Positions 1 through 5,662 of a stretch of DNA of 5,662 bases are shown piece by piece. How positions within the stretch are numbered: the stretch's first letter is position 1; every line of letters starts with the position of its first letter. The stretch lies in contig JAGWOU010000151.1 in NCBI GenBank assembly GCA_028870815.1, positions 1 through 5,662 of the forward strand, read 5' to 3'. Source of the stretch: Rhodospirillales bacterium (GTDB lineage: Bacteria; Pseudomonadota; Alphaproteobacteria; Acetobacterales; Acetobacteraceae). The notes below the pieces were generated by a model, which made no database searches, had not been told where the DNA came from, and saw nothing but the letters and a program-made list of their open reading frames with translations. Made by a program: the position numbers and the translations under genes.

Positions 1-126
1 GAACAAGCACAGCTCTATGCGTTGCGCGTGAGCGGAAAACACCGCGAAATTAACGCCCAAGCCATCCCAATGCGCGCCAAGTGGATAAGGTGTCCCAGAA
101 AGCAGACGCTGTGTTGTCCAAGGCAT
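1..126 (-). CDS. glgX: Glycogen debranching enzyme GlgX, N-terminal fragment (3' end outside window)
   Basis: Only the first 42 codons are present; the gene continues past position 1. The translation contains PYPLGAHWDGLGVNFAVFSA followed by HAQRIELCLF. This is the characteristic opening of the CBM48-like N-terminal domain of GlgX-type debranching enzymes (GH13_11), where a P-x-G-A-x-x-D-G-x-G-V-N-F core and a S-A-H-A-x-x-(I/V)-E-L-C motif are standard. Members of this family hydrolyse alpha-1,6 branch points of limit dextrins in the cytoplasm during glycogen breakdown. The ATG start at 126-124 is the earliest possible one, because the glgB stop codon lies in the same frame two codons upstream. 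A GAGG sequence at 138-135 sits 8 nt before it. The 3-bp gap after glgB places it in the same transcript. TreZ is a less likely alternative, since its N-terminus differs. The catalytic domain is not visible, so activity cannot be judged. Confidence 0.92.
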   Translation of the reverse strand, partial: MPWTTQRLLSGTPYPLGAHWDGLGVNFAVFSAHAQRIELCLF

Positions 127-129
127 TCG

Positions 130-2250
130 CTACACCTCTTGCAAATAAAGTACGCCCAGCGGTGGCAGCGTTAAGCATAGCGATTGCTGATGGCCATGGG
201 CGGGTTGCGGTTCGGCGGTGGCGCCGCCCATATTGCCGACGCCGGAACCTCCGAAAATTGCCGCGTCGGTATTGAGAATTTCCTTCCACTCGCCGCTCGG
301 CACACCAATGCGATAGCCATGACGAGGAACCGGCGTAAAATTGCAAACCACGAGCACGCGCTTATCGCCTTCCGCGCCGTGGCGCAAAAAGACAAACACG
401 CTCTGGCCGGCATCATCTCCTACCACCCACGAAAATCCGTCTGGGGAAAAATCCCTTGCGTATAGCGCGGGCGTTCCGCGCAGCACTTCATTCAAAGACC
501 GCAAGAGACTTTGCGCCCCCCGATGAGGGCCGTATTGGAGCAAGCCCCAGTTTAACTCCGCATCATGGTTCCACTCGGCGGGTTGGCCAAATTCACAGCC
601 CATGAAAAGAAGCTTTTTACCAGGATGCGCCCACATAAACGCCAGATATGCACGCAAACTCGCAAAACGCTGCCAGTCATCTCCCGGCATGCGGCCAATC
701 AACGAGCCTTTGCCATGCACAACTTCATCATGCGAAATTGGCAGCACAAAACGTTCAGAAAACGCATAGACAAGCCCGAACGTCATAAGATTGTGATGCC
801 AGGCGCGATGCACGGGATCTGTTTGCATATATTTTAGCGTGTCATGCATCCAGCCCATGTTCCATTTATGCGTGAAGCCCAGACCGCCATGATAAACCGG
901 CGCGCTGACGCCCGGCCATGCCGTCGATTCCTCCGCAATCAACAACGCACTCGGGCAGCGCGCCATCACCGTTTCCGAAAGTTCCCGCAGAAATGCAATG
1001 GCTTCAAGATTCTCCCGGCCGCCATGAACATTTGGTATCCATTGGCCTTCCTCACGCGAATAGTCGCGATAGAGCATTGATGCCACGGCATCCACACGCA
1101 GCCCGTCCACACCATATTGCTCCAACCAAAACAAGGCGCTAGCGATGAGGAATTGCTTCACCTCGGTGCGGCCGAGATTATAGATCAGCGTATTCCAATC
1201 GTGATGATACCCCTCCCGCGGGTCCTGGTGCTCGTAAAGATGCGTGCCATCGAACATCGCCAACCCATGCGGGTCCGAGGGAAAATGCGCTGGCACCCAA
1301 TCCAGAATTACGCCGAGCCCTGCGTCATGGCAGGCACTCACGAAACGCGCGAAGGCTTCTGGCGGCCCCATTGAAGGCATCGGCGCGAATTGACTTAGCG
1401 GCTGATACCCCCAGGACCCGCCAAACGGATGTGCCATCACCGGCAGCAATTCAATATGCGTGAAGCCAAGCTCGGCAGCATAAGGAACCAGACGCTCCGC
1501 CAGTTCATCCCAGGAATAGGAGCGGCCATCGAGATGCCGCATCCAGGAGGGTGCATGAACTTCGTAAATACACATGGGCGCTTCGCCCTGCGCCCGCACG
1601 CGTGCCTTTACTGGCGTAAGTGACTGCGCCACAACCGAGGCCGTTGCCGGAGGCGCTTCCGTCTGCCGCGCCATCGGGTCCGCCTTCCATGGCAACAACC
1701 CATTAGGACCGAGAATTTCGTATTTATAAAATTCGCCAACTTTCAGTCGTGGAATGAAGATTTCCCAAATGCCTGAATCGCGCCGGCGCATCGCATGGCG
1801 CCGCCCATCCCATCCATTGAAACCGCCCACAACAGAAACACGCCGCGCATTTGGCGCCCAAAGCGCGAACCGGACGCCTGAAACGCCATCCACCTCTATT
1901 GGCAACGCACCCAGGCAAGTCGCCAATTCCCGATGCCGTCCTTCAGCCAGCAAATAAAGATCGAGGTCAGACAGCAAGAGACCGAAACTGTACGGATCTT
2001 CGGTCTCCTCGATTAACCCGCCCCAATCGATGCGCAAAATATATTTTTGTGGATGAGGCAACGAAGCCTCCCATAAGCCGCCAGCTACATGCTTGGCGCA
2101 GGCAATCGTCTTTCCGCTTTCGTCACGCAACTTCACGGCCACGGCATGGGGCAACAAAATACGCACCAGCCCATCATGCGGTCCCAGCAATGCAAACGGG
2201 TTGCCATATTCGCCTGCGCAAAGCGCCGCCATCGGCTGGTCAAGCATCAT
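130..2250 (-). CDS. glgB: 1,4-alpha-glucan branching enzyme GlgB (complete, 706 aa)
   Basis: GlgB cuts an alpha-1,4 glucan chain and re-attaches the piece by an alpha-1,6 bond, branching the polymer made by GlgE (or GlgA) in the cytoplasm. The order is an N1 domain (about 1-100), a CBM48 module (about 115-210, with FALWAPNARRVSVVGGFNGW), a GH13_9 barrel (about 225-590) and a C-terminal beta domain. Visible GH13 motifs are DWVPAHFP (D317, H322), GLRVDAVASMLYRDYSR with nucleophile D387, LLIAEEST with acid/base E440, and LPISHDEVVHGKGS with transition-state stabiliser D508. The spacing between the three catalytic residues (53 and 68) equals that of E. coli GlgB D405/E458/D526. The length is close to the 728 aa of E. 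coli GlgB, so the protein looks complete. Two adjacent ATGs (2250 and 2247) open the gene; the second is better spaced (7 nt) from GGAG at 2258-2255. The gene overlaps the end of treS by 11 bp. No damage is seen. Confidence 0.97.
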   Translation of the reverse strand: MMLDQPMAALCAGEYGNPFALLGPHDGLVRILLPHAVAVKLRDESGKTIACAKHVAGGLWEASLPHPQKYILRIDWGGLIEETEDPYSFGLLLSDLDLYLLAEGRHRELATCLGALPIEVDGVSGVRFALWAPNARRVSVVGGFNGWDGRRHAMRRRDSGIWEIFIPRLKVGEFYKYEILGPNGLLPWKADPMARQTEAPPATASVVAQSLTPVKARVRAQGEAPMCIYEVHAPSWMRHLDGRSYSWDELAERLVPYAAELGFTHIELLPVMAHPFGGSWGYQPLSQFAPMPSMGPPEAFARFVSACHDAGLGVILDWVPAHFPSDPHGLAMFDGTHLYEHQDPREGYHHDWNTLIYNLGRTEVKQFLIASALFWLEQYGVDGLRVDAVASMLYRDYSREEGQWIPNVHGGRENLEAIAFLRELSETVMARCPSALLIAEESTAWPGVSAPVYHGGLGFTHKWNMGWMHDTLKYMQTDPVHRAWHHNLMTFGLVYAFSERFVLPISHDEVVHGKGSLIGRMPGDDWQRFASLRAYLAFMWAHPGKKLLFMGCEFGQPAEWNHDAELNWGLLQYGPHRGAQSLLRSLNEVLRGTPALYARDFSPDGFSWVVGDDAGQSVFVFLRHGAEGDKRVLVVCNFTPVPRHGYRIGVPSGEWKEILNTDAAIFGGSGVGNMGGATAEPQPAHGHQQSLCLTLPPLGVLYLQEV
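135..140 (-). promoter_or_regulatory. Shine-Dalgarno site for glgX, inside the glgB 3' end
   Basis: The minus-strand sequence AAGAGG (140-135) contains a GAGG core with 8 nt to the glgX ATG at 126-124. It lies within the last codons of glgB, so ribosomes finishing glgB pass directly over it. Only two triplets (TAG CGA) separate the end of glgB coding from the glgX start. Confidence 0.7.
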
Positions 2251-5200
2251 TCAACTCCCGTTCCAAGACGCGCGCCGCGATTTTGGCGAGTCCGCCTATG
2301 GGCACACCGATCCAACCCGGCCGATTGGCCGCCTCGTAACAAACTTCGTATGCCGCCTTCTCGATCAGGAAAAGATCAAGGAGTTCCGGTGCAATATCCT
2401 GCCCTTGTGCATTGTAGGAGGTTAGGAAAGCCTCGTGCATCATTTCGCAAAAGCGCAACAACGGCCCGGCGGCCTGGCTTTTCTCCGGCGTCATCGGGCC
2501 TTGCAGCACCGCCGCCGTGGCGTAGTCGAAACTGCGCAACAACCCGGCCACATCCCGTACCGGCGATGCCTTTGCACGCCGCTCCGCCAGTGGTTTTGCG
2601 GGCTCGCCTTCAAAGTCGATAATCCAGGCATCGCCCGACGTGACAAGCACCTGCCCGAGATGAAAATCGCCATGAATTCGCGTTGCTAAACTTCCTTCAC
2701 CCTTCGCCGCCAAACCCGGAAGCAATGCTTGCAGCTCAGCCGCATGTTCGCGCAGATACAAGCTGGCCTCGGCAATAGCCTCGTTTGCGTAGCTAGACTG
2801 CTGACCAATTACCGCCATTGCCCGGTCAACCTGCGCGGCAGCCGCTGCGCCCCAATCCTTCGCCTGTTTCTCGTTTACCGTCTCGGGCGAAAACGCAGGG
2901 TCATCGGACAGTTTTGCCAGCAACATGTGCAGCTCGCCAAGCCTTGTGCCAACTGCTCGCGCGAAACTCGCGTAAGCATTCAACTGATCGCTTTCATCGT
3001 CCTGCGTGCGGCCATCGACGCCCATCGCATCCACGAAACGATCCAGATATCCAAGCGTATACTGCCAGGCATCACCTTGATTTTCTAAAAATGCCTGGGC
3101 AACGACCAGGGAATGAACCTCGCCATCCTCCCGAATCATCGCGATTTCTCCGAACAAATCCGGCGTATTGGCATAGCCATGTTTGGTAAGGTATCGCAAC
3201 ATCTCCACTTCGGGATTGATACCAGTCGTCACCCGCCGGATCAGTTTCAGCACCACTTTCTGATCCACAATCAATGAACTATTGGACTGCTCGGCCGATA
3301 GCCGGCGAATAGCGGGCGTTGGTGAAATTGTTATAGATGCAAGAGGCGCTTCTGGAACACAGTGGATCACTCCGCCCGGCACTGGGACGGATAGTCCCGC
3401 CCGCAATGCCCGCACCATCAAAATCGGAAAGGAATCCACCGAGAATGCGTCAGTCAGATATCCCATCCGCCGGCCTTGCCGAACACGCGCCAGCGCCAGT
3501 TGTGCTGGAAGCGGTGAATGTGTTTCACCATCCCAGGAAATGGCAAGCGGCAGATTATACCGCTCCGTGCGCCCATCCATTTGCATTTCAACTTCGGTAA
3601 GAATCATGTCATGCGCGCGTTCGGAGAATTGCTGCATCCGCCCCAACGAAACCTGCCCTATCACCTGATCCTTGCCGGAGAACCAACGCCGCCTGGGAAG
3701 ATACGAATGCAAGATTTCGGTTTCCAGCAAACGCCGCGCGGGGTCCACCGTCACATCAACAAGCCCGTTGCGCACAACAAGCGTCGCAAGATCTGGCAAG
3801 GGCGTGGAGGGCTTTACATGCCATGCCGGCAAGGCCTCCTCGGTGGCCAATGTAAACCAGTAAAAGCCAAAAGGTGGCAAGGTGAGCAAATAGGAGAGCT
3901 GCCCGATCGCGGGGAAGCCTGACCCACCGATGAGATCCACCGGCACCATACCGGCATGCGCGGCAAGGTCCAACTCCACGGCCTGCGCCGTGCGCGAGAG
4001 ATTGTAGACACAAAGTATCTTTTCCTCGGCACCACTCTCAGTCGTAAAACGCCTGAGAAACGCGAGGACTTTCCGGTTAGCGGGATAGAGAAACTCTTGC
4101 GTGCCACGGCCAAACGCTCTGTGGCGCTTACGCACGGCCAGCATGCGGCGCATCCAGTTTAGCAGGGAGTATTGGTCAGCCGCCTGCCGCTCCACATTCA
4201 CCGCATCAAAACCACTGATCGCATCCATCACGGGCGGAAGCACAAGATCAGCCGGATTGGCCCGCGAAAATCCGCCATTGCGGTCAGGTGACCATTGCAT
4301 CGGTGTCCGCACGCCATCGCGGTCGCCGAGGTGAATATTATCGCCCATCCCTATTTCATCGCCGTAGTAAATAACCGGCGTGCCAGGCATGGAGAGCAAT
4401 AGCCCATTCATCAATTCCACGCGCCGGCGATCGTGGTCCATCAGCGGCGATAATCTGCGCCTTATGCCGAGATTTATGCGCGCCCTCTTATCCGCCGCAT
4501 AGGTATTCCACAGATAATCGCGCTCGGAATCCGTGACCATTTCAAGCGTCAATTCATCATGGTTGCGCAGGAAGATCGCCCATTGGCAATGTTCCGGAAT
4601 TTCCGGCGTCTGGCGCATGATGTCTGTAATCGGGAAGCGATCTTCCTGCGCGATGGCCATATACATGCGCGGCATCAGTGGGAAATGGAAGCACATATGG
4701 CATTCGTCGCCATTCCCAAAATATTGCTGCGCGTCCTCCGGCCATTGATTGGCTTCGGCCAGCAGCATGCGGCCCGGCGCATGCTCATCCAGCGCCGCGC
4801 GTATCTGACGCAATATCGTATGCGTCTCAGGCAGATTCTCATTATTCGTGCCGTCCCGCTCGATGAGATAGGGCACGGCGTCGAGCCTGAGCCCATCCAC
4901 GCCGAGATCGAGCCAGAATCGCATGATCTTCAGAACTTCTTTAACAACCTGCGGATTATCGAAATTCAAATCCGGCTGATGATGATAAAAGCGATGCCAG
5001 TAGAATGCGCCCGCCTGCTCATCCCACGACCAATTGCTCTTTTCAGAATCCAGAAAGATGATGCGTGTGTCTTCGTATTTCTTGTCCGTATCGGACCAGA
5101 CGTAAAAATTACGGTGGCTGGACCCAGGCTTGGCCGCCCGGGCGCGCTGGAACCAGGGATGTTGGTCCGAGGTATGGTTTACCACGAGTTCAGTGATAAT

Positions 5201-5506
5201 TCGCATCCCCCGCTTGTGCGCTTCATGAATAAGTGCCCTAACATCGGCAATGGTGCCATATTCCGGGTGGATGCCGCGATAATCCGCAATGTCGTAGCCG
5301 TCATCGCGCCGTGGCGAGGGATAAAACGGCAGGAGCCAGATGGTATTGACGCCAAGGCCGGCAATATAATCCAGTTTCGAGATCAGCCCCCTGAAATCTC
5401 CAACCCCATCGTTATTGGCGTCAAAAAAAGATTTGACATGGAGTTGATAGATGATCGCATCTTTATACCATTGAGGGTCGGCCGCGGTTGAAAGCAGAGG
5501 GCTCAT
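2240..5506 (-). CDS. treS: Trehalose synthase-maltokinase fusion protein TreS-Mak (complete, 1088 aa)
   Basis: This is a bifunctional cytoplasmic enzyme: the first half isomerises trehalose and maltose, and the second half phosphorylates maltose with ATP to alpha-maltose-1-phosphate, the GlgE donor. The TreS part (GH13_16, about 10-553) shows WYKDAIIYQLHVKSFFDANN, YDIADY, ELVVNHTSDQHPWF, GLRLDAVPYLIERDGT (nucleophile D209), LLAEANQWPED (acid/base E251), FLRNHDELTLEMV (D317) and DGVRTPMQWS. After a linker of about 35-40 residues comes the maltokinase: an N-cap with HSYLPRRRWFSGKD (600-613), VVLKLIRRV with probable ATP-binding K754, probable partner E768, then IHGDFHLGQV (catalytic D947, Q952) and IIDFEGEP (metal-binding D964), as in Mak/Pep2 aminoglycoside-phosphotransferase-like kinases. 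The ATG at 5506 overlaps the glgE stop (ATGA) and leaves a short lead before the conserved QWYKDA block. Both active sites look intact. The 1088-aa length fits fused TreS-Mak proteins; separate TreS is roughly 600 aa. Confidence 0.97.
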   Translation of the reverse strand: MSPLLSTAADPQWYKDAIIYQLHVKSFFDANNDGVGDFRGLISKLDYIAGLGVNTIWLLPFYPSPRRDDGYDIADYRGIHPEYGTIADVRALIHEAHKRGMRIITELVVNHTSDQHPWFQRARAAKPGSSHRNFYVWSDTDKKYEDTRIIFLDSEKSNWSWDEQAGAFYWHRFYHHQPDLNFDNPQVVKEVLKIMRFWLDLGVDGLRLDAVPYLIERDGTNNENLPETHTILRQIRAALDEHAPGRMLLAEANQWPEDAQQYFGNGDECHMCFHFPLMPRMYMAIAQEDRFPITDIMRQTPEIPEHCQWAIFLRNHDELTLEMVTDSERDYLWNTYAADKRARINLGIRRRLSPLMDHDRRRVELMNGLLLSMPGTPVIYYGDEIGMGDNIHLGDRDGVRTPMQWSPDRNGGFSRANPADLVLPPVMDAISGFDAVNVERQAADQYSLLNWMRRMLAVRKRHRAFGRGTQEFLYPANRKVLAFLRRFTTESGAEEKILCVYNLSRTAQAVELDLAAHAGMVPVDLIGGSGFPAIGQLSYLLTLPPFGFYWFTLATEEALPAWHVKPSTPLPDLATLVVRNGLVDVTVDPARRLLETEILHSYLPRRRWFSGKDQVIGQVSLGRMQQFSERAHDMILTEVEMQMDGRTERYNLPLAISWDGETHSPLPAQLALARVRQGRRMGYLTDAFSVDSFPILMVRALRAGLSVPVPGGVIHCVPEAPLASITISPTPAIRRLSAEQSNSSLIVDQKVVLKLIRRVTTGINPEVEMLRYLTKHGYANTPDLFGEIAMIREDGEVHSLVVAQAFLENQGDAWQYTLGYLDRFVDAMGVDGRTQDDESDQLNAYASFARAVGTRLGELHMLLAKLSDDPAFSPETVNEKQAKDWGAAAAAQVDRAMAVIGQQSSYANEAIAEASLYLREHAAELQALLPGLAAKGEGSLATRIHGDFHLGQVLVTSGDAWIIDFEGEPAKPLAERRAKASPVRDVAGLLRSFDYATAAVLQGPMTPEKSQAAGPLLRFCEMMHEAFLTSYNAQGQDIAPELLDLFLIEKAAYEVCYEAANRPGWIGVPIGGLAKIAARVLERELNDA
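2255..2259 (-). promoter_or_regulatory. Shine-Dalgarno site for glgB, inside the treS-mak 3' end
   Basis: The minus-strand GGGAG (2259-2255) precedes two tandem ATG codons. The spacer is 4 nt to the first ATG (2250) and 7 nt to the second (2247). The second spacing is closer to the usual optimum, so the true protein may begin one residue later than the longest reading. Confidence 0.65.
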
Positions 5507-5662
5507 GTGGCTATTCCCGTAGATTGTACGCGCCAGATTGCATAAGGCAGGTCCTGAGGGTCTAGTCTTAAAGATTGATATTTTCCGCGCCAGAAAATTT
5601 CACCGCCGCGCGTCAATTCTTCCACCGCGAGCATTCCATCATCGGGAATACCGAACCTCCAG
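5503..5662 (-). CDS. glgE: Alpha-1,4-glucan:maltose-1-phosphate maltosyltransferase GlgE, C-terminal fragment (5' end outside window)
   Basis: The last 52 codons and the TGA stop (5505-5503) are present; the first whole codon is at 5661-5659. The translation includes WRFGIPDDGMLAVEELTRGG, then EIFWRGKYQSLRLDPQDLPY and a short tail AIWRVQSTGIAT. The pattern of a (L/F)-G-(I/L)-P-D-D turn, an E-(D/E)-L-T-x-G strand, a W-x-G-K segment, and an R-L-D-P-x-x-x-P-Y-A-I-W-R ending is typical of the C-terminal beta-sandwich domain of GlgE (GH13_3), especially in proteobacteria. GlgE adds maltosyl units from alpha-maltose-1-phosphate to the non-reducing end of alpha-1,4-glucan. The catalytic barrel lies outside the window, so activity cannot be judged here. 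The 4-bp overlap with the TreS-Mak gene, which makes the substrate of GlgE, strongly supports the call. This stretch is too short to rule out another GH13 enzyme on sequence alone. Confidence 0.9.
   Translation of the reverse strand, partial: WRFGIPDDGMLAVEELTRGGEIFWRGKYQSLRLDPQDLPYAIWRVQSTGIAT
5515..5518 (-). promoter_or_regulatory. Weak Shine-Dalgarno site for treS-mak, inside the glgE 3' end
   Basis: The minus-strand GGGA (5518-5515) is 8 nt from the treS ATG at 5506-5504. The match to the anti-Shine-Dalgarno is short. Because the start overlaps the glgE stop as ATGA, initiation probably relies on ribosomes terminating on glgE. Confidence 0.5.

Noticed and set aside
1851..2622. Overlapping plus-strand open frames of 162 and 177 codons across the treS/glgB junction.
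   Set aside because: Both lie opposite well-conserved minus-strand coding sequence, have low-complexity composition rich in Arg, Pro and Ala, and show no recognisable domain. They are treated as shadows.
5189..5191. Glu (E106) in TreS region I (ELVVNHTS), where many GH13 enzymes have Asp.
   Set aside because: Glu at this position is, to my knowledge, common in TreS proteins, and the rest of the motif, including N110 and H111, is intact. It is not a sign of lost function.
5423..5429. A run of seven T (minus strand) in treS at S26-F27-F28, a possible slippage or phase-variation site.
   Set aside because: The run encodes the conserved S-F-F-D segment of TreS and the frame is intact. A 7-base run alone is weak evidence for programmed slippage.
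4559..5491. A 310-codon open frame on the plus strand, antisense to the TreS domain.
   Set aside because: Its codons align exactly with the treS codons in reverse. In that register, antisense stops arise only opposite TTA, CTA and TCA sense codons, which are rare in fairly GC-rich genes, so long open frames appear by chance. The translation resembles no family I recognise, while the opposite strand encodes a fully conserved enzyme.
2240..5506. The possibility that the TreS and maltokinase parts are two genes joined by sequencing error.
   Set aside because: The frame is continuous through the linker with no abrupt change, the maltokinase N-cap follows naturally, and no convincing internal start with a Shine-Dalgarno site was apparent at the domain boundary. 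Such fusions are known in proteobacteria.

Overview
The window is a densely packed piece of one operon, entirely on the minus strand. It encodes the GlgE (trehalose-to-alpha-glucan) pathway. Reading in the direction of transcription, from high to low coordinates, the order is: the last 52 codons of glgE (maltose-1-phosphate maltosyltransferase), a complete treS-maltokinase fusion gene (1088 aa), a complete glgB (branching enzyme, 706 aa), and the first 42 codons of glgX (debranching enzyme). Both end genes run off the window.

The genes work as one route. TreS interconverts trehalose and maltose. The fused maltokinase uses ATP to make alpha-maltose-1-phosphate. GlgE transfers the maltosyl unit to a growing alpha-1,4-glucan, GlgB adds alpha-1,6 branches, and GlgX would remove branches during glycogen mobilisation. 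This is glycogen synthesis that bypasses ADP-glucose. No glgC or glgA is visible, but they could lie outside the window.

The junctions are very tight: a 4-bp ATGA overlap (glgE/treS), an 11-bp overlap (treS/glgB) and a 3-bp gap (glgB/glgX). Each start has a Shine-Dalgarno-like purine run inside the preceding gene, so translational coupling is likely. There is no intergenic space, and I see no promoter, terminator, RNA gene, mobile element, CRISPR array or significant repeat. The promoter should lie upstream of glgE or further up, beyond position 5662.

The sequence suggests a Gram-negative proteobacterium, most likely an alphaproteobacterium. This rests on the fused TreS-Mak architecture, the two-domain N-terminus of GlgB, the gene order, and a GC content that spot counts place in the mid-to-upper 50s percent. 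Genus cannot be assigned from this window. All four products match known families, with the expected catalytic residues intact where that part of the gene is present. I did not find a previously undescribed system here; the most notable points are the compact gene joins and the domain fusion.
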